From Acidobacteriota bacterium (GTDB lineage: Bacteria > Acidobacteriota > Terriglobia > Acidiferrales > UBA7541): a DNA stretch of 5,583 nucleotides. The notes under the pieces were generated by a model, which made no database searches, was not told the DNA's origin, and worked only from the letters and a program-made list of their open reading frames with translations. The number at the start of each line of letters is the position of its first letter. Within the stretch, counting starts at the first letter, position 1. The stretch lies in NCBI GenBank assembly GCA_003161195.1, contig PMOV01000293.1, positions 1 through 5,583 on the forward strand. Direction: 5' to 3'. The translations under genes and the position numbers were made by a program. Of this stretch, positions 1 through 5,016 are shown piece by piece.

Positions 1-107
1 CCGACGCGTTCGTAGAGCCGCAGCGTTTGCGGATGCAATTTGTAAAGCTCCGCCACGGCACTGATCATGTACCCAGCCTTGGCGCGTTTCTTAGCTTTCA
101 CAGTCAT
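1..107 (-). CDS. hspR: HspR-like MerR-family heat-shock repressor (N-terminal fragment)
   Basis: Only the first 35 codons are inside the window; the gene continues past the left edge. The visible protein has a short basic leader (MTVKAKKRAKAG) followed by YMISAVAELYKLHPQTLRLYE, which is the first helix-turn-helix of the MerR family; the HPQTLR-Y segment is typical of HspR. HspR is a DNA-binding repressor of dnaK operons, helped by DnaK in well-studied actinobacteria, and acts at HAIR elements. The ATG at 107 is the only start available, since an in-frame TAA lies four codons upstream. No good Shine-Dalgarno is visible; instead CTTGAGT, a perfect HAIR half-site, sits about 12 nt upstream. The gene lies downstream of dnaK and dnaJ on the same strand, and a HAIR-like site overlaps the dnaK promoter, which supports HspR over another MerR regulator. 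Without the effector domain the assignment stays probable rather than certain. Confidence 0.78.
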   Translation of the reverse strand, partial: MTVKAKKRAKAGYMISAVAELYKLHPQTLRLYERV

Positions 108-153
108 TTTGCATCGTTACTCAAGCTGCCATGCTGTTCGCCGGTTTTGGTAG

Positions 154-171
154 CACAGACTTTAGTCTGTG
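154..171. repeat. Short REP-like palindrome in the dnaJ-hspR gap
   Basis: CACAGACT, a TT spacer and AGTCTGTG form an 8-bp-arm inverted repeat, in practice a 7-bp stem with a 4-nt loop. It lies in the 171-bp gap between dnaJ and hspR. No T-run follows it on either strand, so it does not look like an intrinsic terminator. I recall very similar palindromes scattered in acidobacterial genomes, which suggests a dispersed intergenic repeat. It could also affect stability of the dnaJ-hspR message. The palindrome is seen directly; membership of a dispersed family is inference. Confidence 0.6.
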
Positions 172-232
172 AGCTTTTCTTTCACCACACCCGGCCCGCT
201 CAGGTGGTCCAACCTGCCTGCCGAGAAGCTGC

Positions 233-248
233 ACAGACGGAACTCTGT
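233..248. repeat. Small imperfect hairpin downstream of dnaJ
   Basis: ACAGA and TCTGT are separated by 6 nt, giving a 5-bp stem 30 nt after the dnaJ stop codon. The arm sequence resembles the palindrome at 154-171 (ACAGAC core), so the two may be related repeat modules bracketing the dnaJ-hspR gap. There is no T-run to make it a terminator. The stem is short enough to be chance. Confidence 0.3.
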
Positions 249-278
249 TCTACTAAAATCGAAACCAACCCAACCCAG

Positions 279-1469
279 TTATACGCCGGCCTTAGCAAAA
301 AGATCCTTGCGCGGATCCTCCGGCACCACTTCTTCCAAATCCTTCATCAGGGTGCGCACGCGTTCATCCGTGGGTTGCGGCACCACTACTTGAATCTCCA
401 CGTATTGGTCGCCCCGCGCGCCGTTGCGGACGCTGGGCACGCCCTTTTCCTTGAGGCGCAGCGTTTTGCCGCTGTCGGTGCCGGGAGGAATGCGCACCAG
501 CGAACGGCCGTCGATGGTCGGCACCTCAATCTTGGCGCCCAGAGTAGCCTCCGTAACCTTCACGGGAATGCGCGTGTAGAGATCGTCGCCGCGGCGCTCG
601 AAAAATTCGTGTGGCTTCACGATGACATGCAGATACAAGTCGCCCGCTGGCGCACCCATGGTGCCGGCATTGCCTTTGCCCGGCACGCGCACGCGGCCGC
701 CATTGGCGAGGCCCGCGGGAATGCGCACCTCGATGGTCTCCGTCTTGCGCACCCGCCCTTCGCCGCTGCAGGTCTTGCACACAGTGCGAATCTTGCCCGT
801 GCCGCCGCAGCGCGTGCACGGCACGTTGAATTTCATTTTTCCGGCAGTCTGCTGAATGGTGCCCGTGCCGCCGCAGACGGTGCAGGTTTGCGGTTTGCCC
901 TGCGCGCCGGTGCCGTGGCACGTCTCGCACGTTTCCATGCGCGTGATCTGCAGTTTTTTCACCGCGCCGCGCACCGCATCCCAAAAGTCGATCTCGATCT
1001 GGTATTCCAGGTCGCCGCCCGCCTGGCGGTCGGGCTCCATGCCGTCCGCGCCGCCCTGGCCACTGCGGAAAAACTGGCTGAAGAGGTCGCGGAAGCTGCC
1101 ATTGCCCGCGCCGGTTCCTCCGCTGTTCGTCGAGCCTTGATTGCCGCCGAAATCGAAGCCGCCAAAATCGAAATTGATATCCGCGGACTCATCGGGGTTG
1201 CCGCCGCTATAGCCGCCACCGCCGGCCGGCGGCATGTTGTCGCTATAGAATCCGTACTGGTCGTAAATCCCGCGCTTCTTGGTGTCCGAAAGAACGTCGT
1301 ACGCTTCCTGCAACTGCTTGAACTTTTCTTCCGAAGATTTATCTCCCGGATTGAGGTCCGGGTGATACTTGCGCGCCAGTTTGCGAAAGTTCGTGCGAAT
1401 TTCCTTGGCCGTGGCTTTGCGGCCCACGCCCAGCAGTTCGTAATAATCCTGTTTGGTAGTTGTCGCCAT
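279..1469 (-). CDS. dnaJ: DnaJ (Hsp40, type I) co-chaperone
   Basis: DnaJ delivers unfolded cytoplasmic proteins to DnaK and stimulates its ATPase. The 396-aa protein shows all parts of a type I DnaJ. The J-domain covers about residues 8-72, with the HPD triad at 36-38. A long Gly/Phe-rich stretch (about 82-142) includes DFGGFDFGG. Four CxxCxGxG zinc-binding motifs lie at 181-188, 196-203, 218-225 and 231-238, all cysteines present. The C-terminal substrate-binding domains follow to about residue 375. It is about 20 residues longer than E. coli DnaJ, much of it in the G/F linker. The complete cysteine repeats exclude CbpA. The start ATG gives MATTTKQDYYELLGV, with the J-domain at the usual distance; the ribosome site is weak. 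It follows dnaK by 107 bp on the same strand and precedes hspR, so it is probably co-transcribed from the dnaK promoter. No disruption is seen. Confidence 0.97.
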   Translation of the reverse strand: MATTTKQDYYELLGVGRKATAKEIRTNFRKLARKYHPDLNPGDKSSEEKFKQLQEAYDVLSDTKKRGIYDQYGFYSDNMPPAGGGGYSGGNPDESADINFDFGGFDFGGNQGSTNSGGTGAGNGSFRDLFSQFFRSGQGGADGMEPDRQAGGDLEYQIEIDFWDAVRGAVKKLQITRMETCETCHGTGAQGKPQTCTVCGGTGTIQQTAGKMKFNVPCTRCGGTGKIRTVCKTCSGEGRVRKTETIEVRIPAGLANGGRVRVPGKGNAGTMGAPAGDLYLHVIVKPHEFFERRGDDLYTRIPVKVTEATLGAKIEVPTIDGRSLVRIPPGTDSGKTLRLKEKGVPSVRNGARGDQYVEIQVVVPQPTDERVRTLMKDLEEVVPEDPRKDLFAKAGV

Positions 1470-1506
1470 TTTCCAGAAGTCTCAGGAGTTAACAGCAAGC
1501 CGAGAT

Positions 1507-1537
1507 GGGGCGTCCCGCCAATGCGGGACTGCGCCCC
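1507..1537. repeat. Strong GC hairpin between dnaK and dnaJ
   Basis: TCCCGC (1513-1518) pairs with GCGGGA (1523-1528) around a CAAT loop, and GGGGCG (1507-1512) pairs with CGCCCC (1532-1537) with a 3-nt bulge (CTG) on one side. This gives 12 base pairs, nearly all GC. It lies inside the 107-bp dnaK-dnaJ gap and no T-run follows on the minus strand, so it is unlikely to stop transcription fully. It may stabilise the 3' end of the dnaK message or be a processing site giving more DnaK than DnaJ. It could equally be a copy of a dispersed REP-like element. The structure is visible; the role is inference. Confidence 0.65.
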
Positions 1538-1576
1538 CAGTAACGTCACTCCTCGGCATCGTGCTTTGCGGCGCTT

Positions 1577-3532
1577 TTAGTTGGGCCGCTTGTCGTCTAC
1601 GTCTACGTACTCGGCGTCGATCACGTCCTCGGGCTTCTTGCCGGCTGGTCCGGCTCCTGCGCTGCTGCCTGCGGCGTCACTGCCCGCTCCAGCTCCCGCA
1701 GCGCTAGCCTGACCCGCGCTGGCCGCTGCCTCATTCGCCTTGTAGAGTACCTCGGCGATTTTGTGCAGCGACTTCTCGAGGTTCTCGGTGGCCGAGCGCA
1801 AGCGCGCCACGCCGCCTTCGGTGATGGCTTTCCTCGCGTCTTCGATCGCGTCCTCGACCGTCTTCAAATCGCCGACTTCGATCTTCTCGCGATTCTCCTT
1901 CACCATTTTTTCCGACTGATACAGGATGCCGTCCAGGCGATTGCGCGCCTCGACCTCTTCCATCCTGCGGCGGTCGTCCTCACCGTGGGCTTCGGCGTCC
2001 ACGCGCATCTTCTCGGCTTCTTCCTTGGACAAGCCGCTGGACGCGGTGATGGTGATCTTCTGCTCTTTGTTGGTGGCCTTGTCCTTGGCGCTGACATTCA
2101 AAATGCCGTTGGCGTCAATGTCGAAGGTCACTTCGATTTGCGGCGTACCGCGCGGGGCCGGCGGAATGCCATCCAGCTTGAAGGTGCCGAGCGAGCGATT
2201 GTCATTGGCAAACTTGCGTTCGCCCTGGAGCACCTTGATCTCCACGCCCGGCTGATTGTCCGAAGCCGTCGAGTACGTCTCGACTTTGCGCGTGGGAATC
2301 GTGGTGTTGCGCGCGATCTGCACGGTCATTACGCCGCCCAGGGTTTCCACGCCCAGCGACAGCGGCGTCACGTCCAGCAGGAGAATGTCTTTCACTTCTC
2401 CGGCCAGTACCGCGCCTTGAATGGCGGCGCCCACGGCCACCACTTCGTCAGGGTTTACGCCCTTATGTAGTTCCTTCTCGCCGAAGAAGGTGCGGACAAG
2501 TTGCTGCACCTTCGGGATACGCGTCGAGCCGCCCACCATCACGACTTCCTGAATGTCGTTGGGGGACATCTTGGCGTCTTCGAGGGCCTGCTTCACGGGC
2601 TTCATGGAGCGCTCCAAAAGATCGCTCATCAGTTGCTCGAGGCGCATGCGCGTCAGTTTCTTCTCGAAGTGGATGGGGCCGGCGGCTCCGGCCGTGAGGA
2701 ACGGCAGATTGATCTCCGTCTCCATCAATTGCGAAAGCTCGATCTTGGCTTTTTCCGCGGCGTCCTTCAGGCGTTGCAGGGCCATGCGGTCTTTGCTCAG
2801 GTCGATGTTGTTCTCTTTCTTGAACTCGTCGATGAGCCAGTCCACGATCTTCTGGTCCACGTCATCGCCGCCAAGGTGGGTGTCGCCGTTGGTGGACTTC
2901 ACTTCGACGACGCCGGCGCCGACTTCCAGCACGGAAATGTCGAAGGTGCCGCCGCCGAGGTCGTACACGGCGATGGTTTCGTCGCTCTTCTTTTCGAGGC
3001 CGTAGGCCAGCGCAGCGGCCGTGGGCTCGTTGATAATGCGCACCACTTCCAGGCCGGCGATCTCGCCCGCCTGCTTGGTGGCCTGGCGCTGCGCATCGTT
3101 AAAGTACGCGGGTACGGTGATGACGGCTTTAGTCACTTTTTCGCCGAGAAAATCTTCCGCCGAAGCCTTAAGCTTGCCGAGGATCATCGCGGAGATCTCC
3201 GGCGGACTGTAGCTCTTGCCGAAAATCTCGACGCGCGCGTCGTCATGCGGGCCTTTTACGACCTTGTACGGGACGCGGCGAGTCTCTTCGCCGACTTCGT
3301 CAAAGCGGCGGCCCATGAAACGCTTGATGGAATACACGGTGTTTTCCGGGTTGGTGACCGCCTGGCGCTTGGCCACCTGGCCAACGAGACGCTCCCCACC
3401 CTTGGTGATAGCCACCACGGAGGGCGTGGTGCGCGCGCCTTCCTGGTTCGGGATCACCACCGGTTCGCCGCCTTGCATGACGGCGACGACGGAGTTGGTG
3501 GTACCGAGGTCAATTCCGATAATTTTACTCAT
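1577..3532 (-). CDS. dnaK: DnaK (Hsp70) molecular chaperone
   Basis: DnaK is the ATP-driven cytoplasmic Hsp70 that binds exposed hydrophobic peptides with DnaJ and GrpE. The 651-aa protein is complete. The nucleotide-binding domain (about 1-380) shows the phosphate-1 loop IDLGTTNSVVAV (7-18), the catalytic-lysine segment SIKRFMG (Lys70), VPAYFNDAQRQATK (140-153), NEPTAAALAYG (168-178), DLGGGTFD (191-198) and VMVGGSTRIPKVQ (331-343). The interdomain linker is DILLLD (382-387), followed by DVTPLSLGVETLGG. The substrate-binding domain covers about 390-505 and the helical lid about 505-605. An Ala/Gly/Ser-rich tail ends in PEDVIDAEYVDVDDKRPN, the conserved C-terminal signature. A TTG seven codons upstream keeps the frame open, but the ATG at 3532 is preceded by GGGAGGAG at 7 nt and gives the canonical MSKIIGIDLGTT start. 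It is the first gene of the operon with dnaJ and hspR; the promoter carries an HspR-like operator. No adjacent grpE is present. Confidence 0.98.
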   Translation of the reverse strand: MSKIIGIDLGTTNSVVAVMQGGEPVVIPNQEGARTTPSVVAITKGGERLVGQVAKRQAVTNPENTVYSIKRFMGRRFDEVGEETRRVPYKVVKGPHDDARVEIFGKSYSPPEISAMILGKLKASAEDFLGEKVTKAVITVPAYFNDAQRQATKQAGEIAGLEVVRIINEPTAAALAYGLEKKSDETIAVYDLGGGTFDISVLEVGAGVVEVKSTNGDTHLGGDDVDQKIVDWLIDEFKKENNIDLSKDRMALQRLKDAAEKAKIELSQLMETEINLPFLTAGAAGPIHFEKKLTRMRLEQLMSDLLERSMKPVKQALEDAKMSPNDIQEVVMVGGSTRIPKVQQLVRTFFGEKELHKGVNPDEVVAVGAAIQGAVLAGEVKDILLLDVTPLSLGVETLGGVMTVQIARNTTIPTRKVETYSTASDNQPGVEIKVLQGERKFANDNRSLGTFKLDGIPPAPRGTPQIEVTFDIDANGILNVSAKDKATNKEQKITITASSGLSKEEAEKMRVDAEAHGEDDRRRMEEVEARNRLDGILYQSEKMVKENREKIEVGDLKTVEDAIEDARKAITEGGVARLRSATENLEKSLHKIAEVLYKANEAAASAGQASAAGAGAGSDAAGSSAGAGPAGKKPEDVIDAEYVDVDDKRPN

Positions 3533-3651
3533 TGCTGCTCCTCCCAAATTCAACTGGACCTAAATTCAACTAGCTGCTGATGCGGTTTGTCTGGCGTCCA
3601 CGCCTAAGGGCTAGAAGTTGCGCGGAGGCGAACGCCTGCTGACGCAAGCTC
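3533..3651 (-). other. dnaK 5' leader with 16-bp tandem duplication
   Basis: If transcription begins about 7 nt after the -10 hexamer, the leader is about 118 nt. Next to the ribosome site it holds two tandem copies of AGTTGAATTT (plus-strand AAATTCAACT at 3546-3555 and 3562-3571), with a period of 16 bp and 13 of 15 matching bases in the wider block (3543-3557 against 3559-3573). Further upstream are two short palindromes, AGGCGAACGCCT (3626-3637) and GGCGTCCACGCC (3593-3604), which could form 4-bp stems with tetraloops. I see no known RNA thermometer signature such as ROSE or fourU. The leader end is inferred from the promoter, not observed. Confidence 0.45.
3538..3545 (-). promoter_or_regulatory. 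Strong Shine-Dalgarno of dnaK
   Basis: The minus strand reads GGGAGGAG followed by CAGCA and the ATG at 3532, an optimal purine-rich ribosome site. It decides the start: the alternative TTG at 3553 would place this site inside the coding region and add a non-conserved heptapeptide. Confidence 0.85.
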
Positions 3652-3657
3652 GCAGCA

Positions 3658-3686
3658 AGTGTACGACTTGAGCGAGTCATTGTCAA
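3658..3686 (-). promoter_or_regulatory. dnaK operon sigma-70-type promoter
   Basis: On the minus strand a perfect -35 TTGACA (3686-3681) is followed by a 17-bp spacer and TACACT (3663-3658), matching 4 of 6 positions of TATAAT. The spacing is optimal for housekeeping sigma factor. Transcription would start near 3651 and read into dnaK, dnaJ and hspR. A housekeeping-type promoter under repressor control fits HspR regulation rather than a sigma-32 scheme. No CIRCE element (TTAGCACTC-N9-GAGTGCTAA) is present. Confidence 0.75.
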
Positions 3687-3687
3687 C
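3667..3687. promoter_or_regulatory. HAIR-like HspR operator over the dnaK promoter
   Basis: The plus strand reads CTTGAGC, a 7-bp spacer, then TGTCAAC. Against the HAIR consensus CTTGAGT-N7-ACTCAAG the left arm matches 6 of 7 and the right arm 4 of 7, and the symmetric core TTGA-N11-TCAA has exactly the consensus spacing. It covers the -35 hexamer and most of the spacer of the dnaK promoter, so a bound repressor would block RNA polymerase. The mismatches in the right arm coincide with bases needed for the -35 TTGACA, which may be a compromise between the two sites. The presence of an HspR-like gene at the end of the operon supports the call. Confidence 0.68.
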
Positions 3688-3768
3688 TTATCTTACATCG
3701 CTGACCAGCTGTCTAGACCTTAACTTAAGCGCTGCGCCGCCAAGCATTGATGGCACCCGACTAAGACT

Positions 3769-3799
3769 TTTTGATGCATCGGAGGCGATTTTGATGCAT
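3769..3799. repeat. 11-bp direct repeat pair, 20-bp period
   Basis: TTTTGATGCAT occurs at 3769-3779 and again at 3789-3799, exactly 20 bp apart, near two helical turns. Each copy ends in the palindrome ATGCAT. The pair lies about 85 bp upstream of the dnaK -35, so a regulator-binding site is possible, but chance or a small duplication remain open. Confidence 0.5.
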
Positions 3800-3950
3800 G
3801 GATCAATTGGAATGAAGGCTCAGGGGGGATAAGGTCAGTCGGCAGAGTCGAATACGGCTTGGGTTTGAAACCTAGTGCTTGCTTGTCCTTCCCCAAAAGT
3901 GGCTTAGGGGTGGGGGGGTAGTCCAATGTAACATACTGATTATAAACAGT

Positions 3951-4036
3951 TTGTTTTAATTGTGTTGTTTTGATTTTGTAAGTGTTCATTCTAATGGAGT
4001 TACAAGGCGATTTTTTGTAAGTGTTGATTCTATTAG
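3951..4036. repeat. AT-rich cluster of direct repeats
   Basis: Two 20-bp copies of TTTTGTAAGTGTTNATTCTA lie at 3974-3993 and 4013-4032, differing only at N (C or G) and 39 bp apart. Just upstream, TTGTTTTAATTGTG (3951-3964) is followed at once by TTGTTTTGATTTTG (3965-3978), a 14-bp tandem pair with 12 matches. TTACAA (4000-4005) between the 20-bp copies is complementary to the TTGTAA in each of them, so an RNA could fold in two alternative ways. The function is unknown: regulator sites, a small-RNA gene, a degraded mobile element or a duplicated AT-rich spacer are all possible. Confidence 0.6.
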
Positions 4037-4080
4037 GGTAAGGTTCACTGTGCGTCGGGCCAAATTATGGTTGGTGCGAG

Positions 4081-4108
4081 GCCGGAGCGGGCTAAATGGC
4101 CCGCCGGC
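4081..4108. repeat. GC-rich hairpin in the intergenic region
   Basis: GCGGGC (4087-4092) pairs with GCCCGC (4099-4104) around TAAATG, and GCCG (4081-4084) pairs with CGGC (4105-4108) with a 2-nt bulge, giving a 10-bp all-GC stem. No T-run follows on either strand. The GGGCTAAA core is shared with the palindrome at 5544-5559, so it may be a diverged member of the same dispersed repeat type. Confidence 0.5.
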
Positions 4109-4327
4109 TTCAGTAGTCCTTTGCGCTGCCGCAGACGCTCTCCGTAATCGGTCGTACTACGGGGGGTGGGGAGACGACGTATCATAATTCATGGGGTTGG
4201 AAAGACGCAGGGGCGCGAGGCCAACTTCGGCGGAACGGGACGGACGGTTTCGGGTTAGAATTTCTGGGCGATACGTTGAACAGGTGAAAATCCGGGAACG
4301 GGCAGTTAGGGGCGCGATGCGCTTACG

Positions 4328-4332
4328 GGAGG
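4328..4332 (+). promoter_or_regulatory. Shine-Dalgarno that sets the thioredoxin-fold gene start
   Basis: GGAGG within ACGGGAGGGC lies 8 nt before the ATG at 4341. It selects this start over in-frame ATGs at 4191 and 4317, neither of which has a comparable site. Confidence 0.75.
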
Positions 4333-4340
4333 GCTTCGTT

Positions 4341-4985
4341 ATGCGGCGGGTTGGACTGGCGGGGATTCTGATGAGTTTGCTGGCGGTGGGGCATTTGGCG
4401 GCAGTTCCTGCGCCGGCTGCCGGGCCCATGCCGCAGGCGATGCAGGGCGTTACCGATATTGATGCGCATCAGGCGGAGGGGCAGAAGTCGGCGCCGATTA
4501 TTATGGAAGTATTCAGCGACTACCAATGTCCGGCATGCAAATCGCTGTATACCAGCACCGATCGGTTGCTGGTGGATAATTACGTGAATACCGGGAAGGT
4601 GTATCTGATTCACCGGGATTATCCGCTGCCGATGCATGCGTATTCGCGGGTGGCGGCGCGGTATGCGCGGGCTGCGGCGCAACTCGGGAAGCTGCAACCG
4701 GTGGCGCAGGCGCTATTTCAGAACCAGGAGAAATGGGAAGCCAGCGGAGACGTGGACGGGACGGTGGCGAGCGTGTTGAGCGCGGGTGAGATGGCCAAAG
4801 TTCGGGCGCTGGTGAAGGGCGGGACGATGGACCCGTTGATCGATAAAGACTACGCGTTGGGGACGATTTACCACGTGAACCAGACGCCGACGACGATCAT
4901 ACACGCGAAGGATCAGACGTATCCGGTGGTGGGCGTGGTGACATTCGATACGCTGCACGGATTCCTGGACCAGCTTTCAAAGTAA
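4341..4985 (+). CDS. Exported DsbA-like thioredoxin-fold protein
   Basis: A 214-aa predicted thiol-disulfide oxidoreductase of the DsbA/Thioredoxin_4 type, acting outside the cytoplasm. An N-terminal signal peptide is clear: MRR, a hydrophobic stretch of about 16 residues, then AAVPAPAAG with probable cleavage near residues 25-28. The fold begins at IIMEVFSDYQCPACKSLY, where Cys63-Pro-Ala-Cys66 is the redox motif; these are the only cysteines in the protein. The cis-proline loop is QTPTTIIH (Pro183), and the helical insertion lies between. The start at 4341 is chosen because it gives a normal signal peptide and a good ribosome site; the open frame extends 50 codons upstream, but that stretch is Arg-rich and would bury the signal. 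The next gene, a MauE/DoxX-like membrane protein, begins 31 bp downstream. Whether it oxidises, isomerises or reduces partners cannot be told from the sequence. No specific gene symbol is justified. Confidence 0.9.
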   Translation: MRRVGLAGILMSLLAVGHLAAVPAPAAGPMPQAMQGVTDIDAHQAEGQKSAPIIMEVFSDYQCPACKSLYTSTDRLLVDNYVNTGKVYLIHRDYPLPMHAYSRVAARYARAAAQLGKLQPVAQALFQNQEKWEASGDVDGTVASVLSAGEMAKVRALVKGGTMDPLIDKDYALGTIYHVNQTPTTIIHAKDQTYPVVGVVTFDTLHGFLDQLSK

Positions 4986-5016
4986 GCCGGCGATTCGCGG
5001 CGGTAGAGACCAATCC

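Larger units (their letters stand above)
3687..4327. other. Long divergent intergenic region, no gene supported
   Basis: About 640 bp separate the dnaK promoter from the ribosome site of the thioredoxin-fold gene. Short open frames on both strands (3720-3989 minus, 3960-4187 plus) lack ribosome sites, recognisable domains and the codon pattern of the neighbours, so I do not call them. Composition changes sharply: 3931-4040 has 31 G+C in 110 bases. The rest includes three long G-runs on the plus strand (3823-3828, 3912-3918, 4161-4166). A perfect TATAAT is present on the minus strand (3944-3939) without a fitting -35. For the rightward genes, TAGAAT (4256-4261) and CATAAT (4183-4188) are possible -10 hexamers, also without convincing -35 boxes. 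The repeats within the region are listed separately. Confidence 0.6.

Noticed and set aside
1507..1537. Intrinsic terminator after dnaK
   Set aside because: The stem is strong but no T-run follows on the minus strand, and dnaJ continues the operon.
27..1580. Long open frame of 517 codons on the plus strand opposite dnaJ
   Set aside because: It lies antisense to a complete, motif-perfect dnaJ. The Ala/Arg/His-rich translation is typical of the mirror frame of a GC-rich gene, with no domain and no ribosome site.
2501..3580. Open frame of 359 codons on the plus strand opposite dnaK
   Set aside because: Antisense shadow of dnaK with His/Leu/Ala-rich composition and no recognisable motif. The 1763-2470 plus-strand frame is the same kind of shadow.
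3533..3720. CIRCE/HrcA operator or sigma-32 promoter for dnaK
   Set aside because: No TTAGCACTC-N9-GAGTGCTAA and no sigma-32-type hexamers; the promoter fits housekeeping sigma with a HAIR-like site.
3939..3944. Perfect TATAAT -10 on the minus strand
   Set aside because: No -35 better than 3 of 6 at 16-18 bp, and it lies in AT-rich DNA where such hexamers are expected. It is mentioned only in the intergenic entry.
3720..3989. Possible 89-aa gene on the minus strand in the dnaK upstream region
   Set aside because: No Shine-Dalgarno before the ATG, no domain, and its composition changes halfway with the underlying GC content; it ends just before the dnaK promoter. A real small protein cannot be fully excluded.
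3769..4036. CRISPR array
   Set aside because: Only two copies of each repeat, too short and with unequal spacing; no further repeat-spacer units. No tRNA or rRNA gene was recognised in the window either.
3960..4187. Possible 75-aa gene on the plus strand across the AT-rich repeats
   Set aside because: The frame crosses direct repeats and a GC hairpin, has no ribosome site and no recognisable sequence.
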